Shown one piece after another: positions 32,354 through 39,822 of a stretch of 64,000 nt of DNA (its first letter is position 1; each line of letters starts with the position of its first letter). A program made the translations under genes and the position numbers. Source of the DNA: Burkholderiales bacterium Ga0077547 (GTDB lineage Bacteria; Pseudomonadota; Gammaproteobacteria; Burkholderiales; Burkholderiaceae_C); the NCBI GenBank assembly GCA_001464195.1, contig LNEY01000032.1, positions 62,001-126,000 on the forward strand, given 5' to 3'. The notes beneath the pieces were generated by a model. That model searched no databases. It saw only the letters and a list, made by a program, of their open reading frames with translations, and was not told the origin of the DNA.

Positions 32354-32935
32354 TCAGGCCCTCCGCTGTTCAACGGCCGCAGCGGCCGAGGTGAGGGCGC
32401 GTGCCATGGCGCGCGCCTGGGTCGGTGTCATGCCGAGTGCAGCATCGCCAGGTCCATTACCCAGCGAAAGGGTCACGGCCTGGCCATCGGCCGAGCGTCG
32501 GGTGCTGTAGACGATCGCCAGCTCGTGGCCGAGCAGAAACACACCGTGGTTGCAGCGGGTGCGTGATGACCCGATCACGCGGTACAGCGCGCGATGGGGT
32601 TGCGTGGGTGAAGCGGAAGCGAGAGGCGCAGAGGTGCGCAGGGATTGACCAGCCATGGTGAAGGCTCCTGTGTTGCGGTGAAAAGTCACCACCCACGCTC
32701 TCAAACGCGGGTGGCGGCCCAAAGCAGGGTTGAGAGACCGGAACACAGGGACCGGCGAGCCCGAAAGCTCCCCCACCCGGGCCGCCCAAAAACAGGGACC
32801 ATGGGTGTTTGACGCGCAAAAAAGGCCGCTCTTATGGCGGCCGCGCGATCGGCTCTCACCCCCGGCCTGCAATGTGTGCAGGCGGTGTGAATGTAGCACC
32901 GGTGCGTGGCAGTGCGCCAGGTCGCGGGCCATCAT
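32354..32935 (-). CDS. Ash-like leader protein with hypothetical C-terminal domain
   Basis: From the ATG at 32935 the frame encodes 193 residues. This start overlaps the upstream stop as ATGA, which favours it. The first 85 residues contain WAARVGELSGSPVPVFRSLNPALG, which resembles the repeat pattern of the Ash family of P4-type satellites (GxPxGxP...NP). The last 100 residues, from a second ATG at 32656 with its own CAGGAG site, are a small soluble domain of unknown function (YSTRRSADGQAVTLSLGNG). So there may be two products, a long one and a short one. A terminator-like hairpin lies inside the Ash-like part. Confidence 0.5.
   Translation of the reverse strand: MMARDLAHCHAPVLHSHRLHTLQAGGESRSRGRHKSGLFCASNTHGPCFWAARVGELSGSPVPVFRSLNPALGRHPRLRAWVVTFHRNTGAFTMAGQSLRTSAPLASASPTQPHRALYRVIGSSRTRCNHGVFLLGHELAIVYSTRRSADGQAVTLSLGNGPGDAALGMTPTQARAMARALTSAAAAVEQRRA
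32818..32842 (-). terminator. Internal attenuator-like terminator in the Ash-like leader
   Basis: On the minus strand GGCCGC and GCGGCC arms (32824-32829 and 32837-32842) form a 6-bp GC stem with a 7-base loop, followed by six T (32818-32823). It lies inside the Ash-like reading frame, where P4 controls its operon by premature termination. A second hairpin (CCTGCA/TGCAGG) lies at 32866-32882. Confidence 0.6.
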
Positions 32936-33447
32936 CGAGCGCGCCTCTTCTTGTTGCGCTGGGTCTGCTCCCAGATATCGCGGTCGACCTCGTCGGAGGG
33001 CACATCGATGCACCAGGTCGATGGTTCAACACGAAAGAGCTCGCCGACCAGCGACTCGCACACGAAGTCACCTGAGCGCGCGTGGAATACCACCAGGCGG
33101 GGCGCAAACTCATGCCGATTCCAAACCAATCGGGCGGTGTAGGTGACTTCCTTGCCATCGCTCCACCAGGCGAACGAAACGACCGTGCCTACGCCATGCA
33201 CCTGCAGCAACGCGGCCGCGCGATCGAGCAGATAGGCGAGGTATGAAGGGAAGTTCGATGTCGGCGGTTTGTGTGCAGACGTCGAGACAGGCTGCTGGCC
33301 CAGGCCCTCAGTCAAAGCATTGCGCGGCGTCTGCAGCGCATCGTCAGTGAAGGCCTGGCGGCTCGCCAGCACGTCGTCAGCAGGTGTGGCCGCTGACTCG
33401 TTCGCCGCGCCTGGCAGTGGCGGCGGTGTGTCGGTTTCATGTGTCAT
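32932..33447 (-). CDS. Hypothetical element protein, 171 aa
   Basis: Unrecognised. The first 65 residues are polar and proline-rich (THETDTPPPLPGAANES). The remainder looks like a compact alpha/beta domain of about 100 residues (VVSFAWWSDGKEVTYTARLVWNRHEF, FHARSGDFVCESLVGELFRVEPS). No signal peptide. The ATG at 33447 follows the upstream gene by 17 bp, and the stop overlaps the Ash-like start, so it belongs to the same operon. Function unknown. Confidence 0.6.
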   Translation of the reverse strand: MTHETDTPPPLPGAANESAATPADDVLASRQAFTDDALQTPRNALTEGLGQQPVSTSAHKPPTSNFPSYLAYLLDRAAALLQVHGVGTVVSFAWWSDGKEVTYTARLVWNRHEFAPRLVVFHARSGDFVCESLVGELFRVEPSTWCIDVPSDEVDRDIWEQTQRNKKRRAR

Positions 33448-33464
33448 GTCGTCTTTCGCTGCTG

Positions 33465-33716
33465 TCAGGCCGCGACCGTGGCATCGAGCTCTTCGGGCCG
33501 GCCTGGCAATGACTGGGCGATGAACTCGCCGGTGTGTTTCAAGGTGACGCGAACAACACCGGGCCACTTCAGCATGGCGATGGCATTGAGATGGTTCGGG
33601 CCGATGTGCAGGCTGATGGCAACTTGCGTGTGGTGGGGGTACTGCTCTTGGAGCACCCGAGCACCGGTGCGAAGCGCGGCCTGCTGCTGGCCTTCGTCGA
33701 CATGCGGGCGCGTCAC
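33465..33716 (-). CDS. Hypothetical element protein, 83 aa
   Basis: Unrecognised. The GTG at 33716 overlaps the alpA stop by 4 bp (GTGA), making a coupled start. The product is a small basic protein with a central beta-rich part (HTQVAISLHIGPNHLNAIAML, VVRVTLKHTGEF). An upstream in-frame codon would add 17 residues read from alpA's 3' end and is less likely. Confidence 0.6.
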   Translation of the reverse strand: MTRPHVDEGQQQAALRTGARVLQEQYPHHTQVAISLHIGPNHLNAIAMLKWPGVVRVTLKHTGEFIAQSLPGRPEELDATVAA

Positions 33717-33952
33717 TTGGCGTCTCCCGCCGTAGCGACGGCTGCAGCGATTCGGTCCTGCACCCACTGAAGCACCTGGCTTTCGGGCCAGGCGGTGCAG
33801 CGCGGTGTGACCTGAACCGACTGCACGAACTGCTTGTCGCGCATCAGTCGATACAGGGAGCTCTTTTTAAGGCCAGTGAGGTGTTCGACCTCAGGCAATC
33901 GCAGCATGCGATCGCGTTTGACCGGTGGTCGGGCCTCTGAAACAAGGTGCAT
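33713..33952 (-). CDS. alpA: AlpA-family HTH regulator
   Basis: A 79-residue MerR-like winged-HTH protein with MLRLPEVEHLTGLKKSSLYRLMRDKQFV, the AlpA signature. AlpA-type proteins (P4 Vis, CP4-57 AlpA) act as transcription factors and excision directionality factors for P4-type integrases. The ATG at 33952 has an excellent AGGAGAG ribosome binding site. It heads the leftward operon leading to the primase-helicase gene, and the spacer 33953-34137 upstream should hold its promoter. Confidence 0.92.
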   Translation of the reverse strand: MHLVSEARPPVKRDRMLRLPEVEHLTGLKKSSLYRLMRDKQFVQSVQVTPRCTAWPESQVLQWVQDRIAAAVATAGDAK

Positions 33953-34137
33953 TGCCACTCTCCTTTGTGAGCCGTGTCCGGCTGTTCGGGGAGTGGCGAT
34001 GTGCCACTCCGTCCATGGCCCGTCGTGAGCCATGAACGGATGATTCCGAGAGGCCTCCTATATCGCGAGATGAGAGTGGGAGGGATGAAGGAAGGATGCG
34101 AGCTGCAGCGTGCAGCAGCGGCGCCAGGCCCCGGCGA

Positions 34138-34932
34138 TCAGGCCGCCTTCTTGTCCTTGCAGACCTTGCGCGCTTCGGTGAGATACGAGTGGACGGTGTC
34201 GCTCCTGAAGCGCCAGAGTTCGCCGATCTGCTCTTCGCAGATCGCGCTCGTCGCGCCGGCGGATTGCATTCGCTCGTCGTACTGGCGTAGCAGCTCCGCG
34301 AGCATGGCCGATTTATCCGGCCACCTCGTGCCCGTCTTCTTCATCGGTTGGTGAGCTTTGATGCGCGTCAGGAGCGCCGCTTCATCTTTATCGCTGCGAA
34401 GCTGTGCAAGAGGGACCAGCTGCACCACCGTGCTAGGTGGCGCCTTGCCGTATCCGAACATGCTTTCGGCGTCGGCGTGCAGCATGCATAGCCTAGCGCG
34501 ATCGAAGCTGGCCAGGCCCTCTTCGGTTGCGTCCTCATGGAGCCAATGCGTGCGCAACCACTCGATGACGCCTGCCGGCCCTCGCCGTATGTATTTCTGG
34601 GCCTCGCTCCGGTCGGGCTCTCCCTCCCAGAACGAACGCGTGTAAAGGATGTTGTGGTCATAGTGCACCCCATCGATTTCCAGGCAGAACTCCGTTCGGT
34701 CGATGACTGCCTCAGCACGCCGCCCTGATCGGACTAGGTGATACCCGCTGTAGCCCGATGCCTCCAACTGCTCGAGCACATCTTCAACGGCAAGGCGCCA
34801 GGGCAGCGCCTCGTCGAGATCCATGCAGCGCTTGATGATCTTGAAGATCGGAGCCAGGCGGCGCGGTTGCGCCTCGTCGGTCCACAGCTCGCGAGCCGAA
34901 ATGGCTTCACCAGTCGCTTGAGATTCCTGCAT
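34138..34932 (-). CDS. Unknown cargo protein, 264 aa
   Basis: No recognised domain. The N-terminal half contains VEDVLEQLEASGYSGYHLV and a conserved-looking core (FCLEIDGVHYDHNILYTRSFW); the C-terminal third is charged and helical, ending KVCKDKKAA. It is a soluble protein without signal peptide. An ATG at 35001 is in frame, but the one at 34932 with GGGGGAACGC upstream is preferred. It lies between the alpA operon and an HNH-like gene, where P4-like satellites carry variable cargo that often includes phage defence genes. A defence role is only a guess from position. Confidence 0.6.
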   Translation of the reverse strand: MQESQATGEAISARELWTDEAQPRRLAPIFKIIKRCMDLDEALPWRLAVEDVLEQLEASGYSGYHLVRSGRRAEAVIDRTEFCLEIDGVHYDHNILYTRSFWEGEPDRSEAQKYIRRGPAGVIEWLRTHWLHEDATEEGLASFDRARLCMLHADAESMFGYGKAPPSTVVQLVPLAQLRSDKDEAALLTRIKAHQPMKKTGTRWPDKSAMLAELLRQYDERMQSAGATSAICEEQIGELWRFRSDTVHSYLTEARKVCKDKKAA

Positions 34933-35178
34933 GCGTTCCCCCGCAATGAAACACCCCGCGATGAAGAAGCACCGCGCCACCAGGCGGGGGCGCTGGGTCA
35001 CGATCCGGGATCAGCGGAGCGCAGCGCGGTGCGTCTTCATGCTATCGACGAAAGCTAAGTGATAAAACTTTCTCGCGTGCATACAGGCCTCACGGCGGCC
35101 ATGTCAGTGCGGCACTCCGTTGACGAGCTGATGCAACCGAAGTGGCGCCTACAGCCAGCGGCGTGCAGCTAAAGCGCG

Positions 35179-36006
35179 CTACTTGCGATTCGTGCTGATG
35201 AACCGGAAAGGGCTCTCCTGCGACCCTTGCTGAGCCTGGATCTCGCACTCCATCTGTTCCAAGTAACCGGGGATCTGGCTGAACAGCGTGACAAAGCCAA
35301 AGGCTCTGCCAAAAACCACCCGCAGCATGTGAAGCGAGCCCGGTGGATCCACCGAATAGAGATAGTCAAACTGGTCTCGCAGGTCCCTTCCGTTTCGCTT
35401 CAGCGGTAGGCTCACTCCATCCATGTCCTTCAGGACCTCGAGCACATCGATGTGACCGTGCTGTAGAAGCTGAGCATTAGTGAACCATCGAAGCTGGATA
35501 CCACCATCTCTGGGGAAGATGCACCCAGCATGCAAGTAGTACAGGGCTCTGGTCAGCTTGTCAGCGAGCTTCTCCACACACGCGTGAGTGGCCTGCGGTA
35601 CGTTTGCGATACCCATCTGCTGATGAGTGCGCCCGGGCGCTGGCGAGAGCCCGAGTCGTCGGGCCTTCGCCCGGGCCTCGACGGCTGATTGCCTGAACAT
35701 CAAGCCAAGAAAGCCTGGAAACTGCTTGTTCACTGCCCGCATGAGGCCCTTGCCCTTAGTAAGCGTTTCAGGCTCCCCGTGCGGGTCTAGCTGTGCCAGG
35801 AAGGCGATCATGAGATCGTCGTCAGACGTGCCGCCGTTGCAAGCCTGGCAAGCCGGAAATTCAAACTTCTCAGGCCACTGCCTAGCGCGGAATAGTGATC
35901 GCGGCGGGCAGTGCTCCAGGGTCGTGGCGGCTTCGTGGCCCCCGCAGAAGATGCAGAGGTGATGAGCAGCCGTGAAAGCGCTGGCTTTTGGCTTGGGTCC
36001 CCCCAT
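35179..36006 (-). CDS. HNH-endonuclease-like zinc-binding protein
   Basis: A 275-residue protein whose first 60 residues carry two Cys pairs, C18/C21 (CIFCGG) and C53/C56 (CQACNGG), with EHCPPRSLF between them. This is the layout of an HNH/zinc-finger nuclease domain, with H32 as a candidate catalytic histidine and N57 after the second pair. The remaining 200 residues are unrecognised. The ATG at 36006 follows AGAGGTGG; a GTG three codons earlier is possible. It may be a nuclease carried as cargo. The active-site assignment is tentative. Confidence 0.65.
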   Translation of the reverse strand: MGGPKPKASAFTAAHHLCIFCGGHEAATTLEHCPPRSLFRARQWPEKFEFPACQACNGGTSDDDLMIAFLAQLDPHGEPETLTKGKGLMRAVNKQFPGFLGLMFRQSAVEARAKARRLGLSPAPGRTHQQMGIANVPQATHACVEKLADKLTRALYYLHAGCIFPRDGGIQLRWFTNAQLLQHGHIDVLEVLKDMDGVSLPLKRNGRDLRDQFDYLYSVDPPGSLHMLRVVFGRAFGFVTLFSQIPGYLEQMECEIQAQQGSQESPFRFISTNRK

Positions 36007-36159
36007 TGATGCCACCTCTGTGTTTAAGCGCGGCGAGCGCTGCCAGCCTTCAGCCAGTGCATCGCACCATATGAAGCGTAATCATCCGCGTGCAGACGCC
36101 CGCACAGCCGCGACCCAGTATCGACAAGGCATCGACGAGTCCTTCGATCGACTACGGCA

Positions 36160-36564
36160 TTAAAAGCGCAGAGGCTGGAACGTGCTCTTGTTCGTGAATC
36201 GCCAAGGCACTCGAAGGGCGGTGTTCGAGGTAAGGCGAGCGATGCCGAGGATCTTCGGCCACCACAGCACCAACTGCGCTGCCTGCACCCAGTGCGGCTT
36301 ACTCCACTGCGGGTCGAGGACGAAGACCGTCACACCGCCGCGGCGAATCAGTTCCTTCTCCACGGGAGATCGATACCGATCAATCGAAACCACGTGCCAG
36401 CCGCCTTCGGCGATCAGGGCGGCGAGCCACATCGGGTCGGTTTCGTTGTGCTTGAACTTATCGCGGAGCGGGATCACCGCTTCCACGTCTATCTCTGTCC
36501 GGGACAACTCAGCCAGGCCGCGCGCGAGGCCTGGTGGCAGGTTGTTGTCGAACAGGAACTTCAA
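36160..36564 (-). CDS. PIN-like toxin (VapC45/DUF5615 type)
   Basis: A 134-residue protein opening MKFLFDNNLPPGLARGL, the typical beginning of PIN-like toxins of the VapC45/DUF5615 kind, with D6 as the first acidic residue and further acids in DVEAVIPLRDK and NETDPMW. A conserved SIDRYRSPVEKELIR block follows. The likely activity is RNA cleavage. The start is a TTG at 36564, only 3 bp after the stop of the upstream antitoxin, so translation is probably coupled. Confidence 0.75.
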   Translation of the reverse strand: MKFLFDNNLPPGLARGLAELSRTEIDVEAVIPLRDKFKHNETDPMWLAALIAEGGWHVVSIDRYRSPVEKELIRRGGVTVFVLDPQWSKPHWVQAAQLVLWWPKILGIARLTSNTALRVPWRFTNKSTFQPLRF

Positions 36565-36567
36565 GCG

Positions 36568-37287
36568 TCACGCAGCTTGCAGCTCATCCTCGAAGCGGAC
36601 CGCTGCCTGCACGTGCTTGAGCGGCACCTCAAACAGCCGAGCGACCACAGCCATCGCCGGCTTGTCGCCTCCCTCGGCCTTGAAGGTGTCATGCAACGCA
36701 CGTGTGGGCACCGCCGACTCGGTCAGCATTGGCTTGCCAAACTGACGCTCTGGGTCGATCACGATCACCTTGCTGTGATGTTCCGACGGGAACCAGCGTC
36801 GCGCCTGGCCGCCTTCGTAATCGATGCCAGCGAACAGCGATGGCTTGATGATCGTTTTGAATGCGTACTGCAACGACTTGAGATCGAGGAGCTCCGCGCC
36901 CTCCGCTTCGCGCAGCGACTGCAGGTAGATCGTCCGCCCATCGGTGCGGAATTGGGTCGAGGTCAGGGGGTGGCTGGTGCCAAACATCGAACGTGCTTGT
37001 TCGAGGCAGCGCCGCACGACCTGCAACGACACGCCTACATCGACGAATGACTTAACGACCCGCAGCTCCAGCAGGTCGAGAAAGCCGATGGCTTCGCCGC
37101 CAAAGTCTGGGTCGCTGGCGTACTGCGTGGCCCACAGCGGAGGAGAGAACGACGCTGTCCTCGCGCCCTCCGCGCCAGGGTGCGTGTGTCGGTATCCCTT
37201 CAGCCAACGACGCACCAGGCGAGCTTCGGCATGGATGAGCCGCGCCGCTTCCGGCAGCGTGTACACGCCCAAACCAACATCTGCCAT
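36568..37287 (-). CDS. DUF433/MerR-type antitoxin (VapB45-like)
   Basis: A 239-residue protein with an N-terminal MerR-like HTH (VYTLPEAARLIHAEARLVRRWLKG) and a C-terminal DUF433-type HTH (FKAEGGDKPAMAVVARLFEVPLKHVQAAVRFED). The middle has FLDLLELRVVKSFVDVGVSL. This architecture is found upstream of PIN-like VapC45 toxins, as here. It would bind the promoter and neutralise the toxin. The pair is the last cargo unit before a 0.96-kb non-coding gap. Confidence 0.75.
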   Translation of the reverse strand: MADVGLGVYTLPEAARLIHAEARLVRRWLKGYRHTHPGAEGARTASFSPPLWATQYASDPDFGGEAIGFLDLLELRVVKSFVDVGVSLQVVRRCLEQARSMFGTSHPLTSTQFRTDGRTIYLQSLREAEGAELLDLKSLQYAFKTIIKPSLFAGIDYEGGQARRWFPSEHHSKVIVIDPERQFGKPMLTESAVPTRALHDTFKAEGGDKPAMAVVARLFEVPLKHVQAAVRFEDELQAA

Positions 37288-37883
37288 TGCCGCCGCCCCC
37301 GATTACCACCCACTAGACCGAGATCGTACCGCGCGCATTAAGAGTCTGGTGCTCAGCTGGATCTACCCCCGACGACAGGCCACGCCTGGCGCACTGAACT
37401 GTCTGCAGTGCTTCAGTGCAGACGTCTAGACAACCGCGCAGCGATCGCGAGACGGGATCACTCGCAATCGTCGCCGGCGATCGGCGGCCGCGCGGGTCTC
37501 TCATCGCGCCGCGATTCCAGGGAGGTGTGCGTCGTTGCCTCGTCGCGGTCTGAGCATCGCGCGCCAAGCCTGGCGCTATGGAATCGCACCAGGATCGCGT
37601 GCACCACCGATGCGCAGCGCCGAGCAGCTCGACCAGTACGCGGCCGCCGAGCCTTTCAACCCCCCACCCCCTAAAAACTGGCGCGCGCAAAAAAGAGGCT
37701 GACTGATCGGTTTCCGGGCTCGGACCTCCAGACTTTCGAGGCCCCCCCACCTTGTGTCCACCGAGCCCCGCGCTGGTGCGCCTGGTGCTGCCTCAGCCTG
37801 GCCAGCTCGACCGAATCGGTGCGATTTGGTGCAGGCCAGGGCAGTAAGAGTGAGAGAGTGATCTCACTCTCATCTCTGTCTAC

Positions 37884-38013
37884 TGTCCCCGCTGTCCCCG
37901 CCTTGTCCCCGCTCTGTCCCCGCCACACCTCGGCCCGCCCATGTGCCCCGCAACGCCAGCAACGGCGCGGCTTTCCGTCGTTTTCAGCATCAGGTGTCCC
38001 CGCGTGTCCCCGC
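37884..38013. repeat. Iteron cluster 2 (TGTCCCCGC)
   Basis: Six copies of TGTCCCCGC start at 37884, 37893, 37904, 37915, 37995 and 38005. They are the reverse complement of the GCGGGGACA unit at 27887-28006. The first two are perfectly tandem. Being present on both sides of the primase-helicase gene, the two clusters resemble P4's ori and crr. In the excised circle they would be about 2.4 kb apart across the attachment site. Confidence 0.7.
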
Positions 38014-38197
38014 TGGCCCGCCAGACAATGCGCGTTTTGGCCGCGCGGCAGGCGCACTGCGGCTGAATGCACCGCCGTTCTGTTGTCTGGAACCTTGCAG
38101 GCGAGCATCTGCGCGGCGCGAAAGAGACCTCACCACCACCGCCCACCGGCGCCCCGGCACACCCGTACCGGGTCAAGCCCGACACCTGGAAAGCAAA

Positions 38198-38218
38198 GCG
38201 CCCGGACAAGCCGGGCGC
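38198..38218 (-). terminator. Integrase terminator hairpin
   Basis: A perfect 8-bp stem GCGCCCGG/CCGGGCGC with a 5-base loop lies 31 bp past the integrase stop. On the minus strand it is followed by TTTGCTTT, a weak T tract. It probably ends the integrase transcript. Confidence 0.65.
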
Positions 38219-38249
38219 ATTGAAGTGAAGGACGAAGGGACCGAGCCGG

Positions 38250-39542
38250 TCAGCGCTGGCGCTCGCTCAGCACCACCACCTCCGCACCCTTGCGAAGGCG
38301 GTCGAGGTAGTCGGCCCAGTTCTGCAGCATCGTGCGGCGCTGCTCATCGAACGTGGTGCGGTTGTAGGCGCGGCCCAGGCTGTCTTTCACTGAGTGCGCG
38401 AGCTGCGCCTCGATGACCGACTCATCGACGTTCAGACGCTCCGCGAGGATCGTGCGGGCCGTGGCCCTGAAGCCGTGGCCGGTGACCTCGTCAGCAGGGA
38501 AGCCCATCGCCCGGAGTGCCGCGTTCACGCTGTTCTCGGACATCGGCCTCTCGTGGTGGCGCTCACCCCTGAACACCCACAGCCCAGACCCCGTCAGCGA
38601 ATGCAGCTCGCGGAAGGTGTCGACTGCCTGGCTCGGCAGTGGCACCAGGTGAGGCAGGCCATGCAGCTTGCCGTCGCGCTCGCGCTTCATGCGGGCGGCC
38701 GGGATCTCCCATCGTGCAGCGTCGAGGTCGATCTCACTCCATTGCGCGTGGCGCAGCTCGCCAGGTCGAAGCATCAGCATCGGCGCGAGTCGCAATGCAG
38801 CACGCACGACCGGCGTGCCTGCGTAGCCGTCACATGCCCGCAGCAGCTCAGCGAGTCGCTTCGGGTTTGTGATCGCTGGAAAGTGTCGCGCTTGAGGCTT
38901 GCGCAGCAGGCCCTTCAGATCGCGGGCCGGATCGCTGGCAATCAAACCCTTGCCAACGGCATAGCGGAACACTTGCGAGCAGCTCTCGTGTGCACGGTGC
39001 GCAGTCTCGATGACACCGCGCGCCTCGATGCGGCGCAGCACCTTGAGCAGCTCGGGCGCTGTCACCTCTGCGATCGGCATGCGCCCGATGTGCGGGAAGA
39101 CATCGGCGACCAGGCGAGCGAGAACCTTGTCGCCATAGCTGGTCGACCACTCGCCGCGCCTGGTCTCGTGCCACTCACGCGCAACGCCCTCGAAGCTATC
39201 CGGTGCAGGCAGGCCGGCGTCGACCAGGCGCTCTGCCTCGCGGCGCTGCTCGGCCTGCAGCTTCGCAGCCTTGCGTGAATCGCTCGGGTCTGTGCCCTCG
39301 CTCACCAGCTTGCGTGCGTCTGCGGCCTTGCGACGAGCCAGCGCGAGACCGGTGTCGGGATAGGTGCCCAGGCTCAGTGTCTTCCGGCGTCCGTCGATGG
39401 CGTAGTCGAGTCGCCATCCGTGCGAGCCGCCCTTCACGAAGAGCAGCAGGTACAGGCCGTCGCCGTCGTTCAAGCGCTTGCGCTTCTCGCTCGGCTTGAT
39501 GGCCTTGATCGTTGCATCACCGGGGATCAGGTCGCGCGCCAT
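38250..39542 (-). CDS. int: P4-type tyrosine recombinase/integrase
   Basis: A 430-residue integrase with the N-terminal DUF4102 arm-binding domain (KRLNDGDGLYLLLFVKGGSHGWRLDY), a SAM-like core-binding domain, and a C-terminal catalytic domain. The catalytic residues are seen in MLRPGELRHAQW (Arg), GHGFRATAR (His-x-x-Arg) and LAHSVKDSLGRAYNR (His and Tyr). It lies next to tRNA-Phe and would integrate the element at the tRNA 3' end. The start codon overlaps an inverted GTTACTG repeat (39544), so binding of the integrase could limit its own transcription. Confidence 0.95.
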   Translation of the reverse strand: MARDLIPGDATIKAIKPSEKRKRLNDGDGLYLLLFVKGGSHGWRLDYAIDGRRKTLSLGTYPDTGLALARRKAADARKLVSEGTDPSDSRKAAKLQAEQRREAERLVDAGLPAPDSFEGVAREWHETRRGEWSTSYGDKVLARLVADVFPHIGRMPIAEVTAPELLKVLRRIEARGVIETAHRAHESCSQVFRYAVGKGLIASDPARDLKGLLRKPQARHFPAITNPKRLAELLRACDGYAGTPVVRAALRLAPMLMLRPGELRHAQWSEIDLDAARWEIPAARMKRERDGKLHGLPHLVPLPSQAVDTFRELHSLTGSGLWVFRGERHHERPMSENSVNAALRAMGFPADEVTGHGFRATARTILAERLNVDESVIEAQLAHSVKDSLGRAYNRTTFDEQRRTMLQNWADYLDRLRKGAEVVVLSERQR

Positions 39543-39543
39543 A

Positions 39544-39630
39544 CAGTAACTTTTCAGGTTTCGAGGGCCTGATTCTGAGTTACTGTAAAAGTTACTGCAT
39601 CAGGGGCCTGGAAGCGGGCGGAAGTTACTG
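39544..39630. repeat. Right arm-type sites: GTTACTG repeats
   Basis: GTTACTG occurs at 39579, 39591 and 39624, and inverted at 39544-39550. The pair at 39579/39591 has the same 12-bp spacing as the left pair at 27236/27248, and the flanking 22 bp are nearly identical. These are probably integrase arm-binding sites in the attachment region. Confidence 0.65.
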
Positions 39631-39646
39631 CACGACCCTGGACAAC

Positions 39647-39682
39647 AAAAAAGCCCTAGAGCGTTGATTCTCAAGGGCTTTT
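39647..39682. terminator. Bidirectional terminator between int and tRNA-Phe
   Basis: An 8-bp stem AAAGCCCT/AGGGCTTT (39650-39657 and 39674-39681) with A-run on the left and T-run on the right. On the minus strand it would end tRNA-Phe transcription on the element side, replacing the terminator displaced to 27120. Confidence 0.7.
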
Positions 39683-39714
39683 CGGACTTTGGCGCACGTC
39701 CGTGAACGCTTATA

Positions 39715-39790
39715 TGGTGGCCTGGGGCGGAATCGAACCACCGACACGCGGATTTTCAATCCGCTGCTCTACCAACTGAGCTACCAGGCC
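39715..39790 (-). tRNA. tRNA-Phe (anticodon GAA)
   Basis: A complete 76-nt tRNA including an encoded CCA. The acceptor stem pairs GGCCTGG with CCAGGCC in the 3' end, the D arm has TAGCTCAGTTGGTAGAGCA, the anticodon loop ATTGAAAAT gives GAA at 39755-39757, and the T arm has GGTTCGATTCC. The 3' end is the integration target of the element at its left. Confidence 0.97.
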
Positions 39791-39822
39791 GAGCCCGCAA
39801 CTATATCAGCGCGCCGAGCCCC

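Larger units (their letters stand above)
37288..38249. other. 960-bp non-coding region upstream of the toxin-antitoxin pair
   Basis: No credible gene is seen. Reading frames here have no known motif, no good ribosome binding site and mostly basic, low-complexity translations. The region holds the second iteron cluster (37884-38013) and ends with the integrase terminator (38198-38218). A CACTCTCATCTCT-type direct repeat lies near 37850-37880. It probably contains the antitoxin promoter and a second replication or binding region. Confidence 0.55.
27161..39717. mobile_element. P4-like integrated satellite/island in tRNA-Phe
   Basis: About 12.6 kb lies between a tRNA-Phe 3'-end remnant (27161) and the intact tRNA-Phe 3' end (39715). 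Inside are a P4-type tyrosine integrase next to the tRNA, an AlpA regulator, a Toprim/DUF927 primase-helicase, an Ash-like leader gene and a small HTH protein, all on the minus strand. Both ends carry GTTACTG arm-type repeats, and two clusters of GCGGGGACA iterons lie towards the ends. There are no phage structural, packaging or conjugation genes. The set matches P4-family satellites or islands derived from them; the borders are inferred. Confidence 0.8.

Noticed and set aside
37671..38108. Possible small genes in the gap before the integrase
   Set aside because: Frames cross the iteron cluster, have low-complexity basic translations and no credible start signal.
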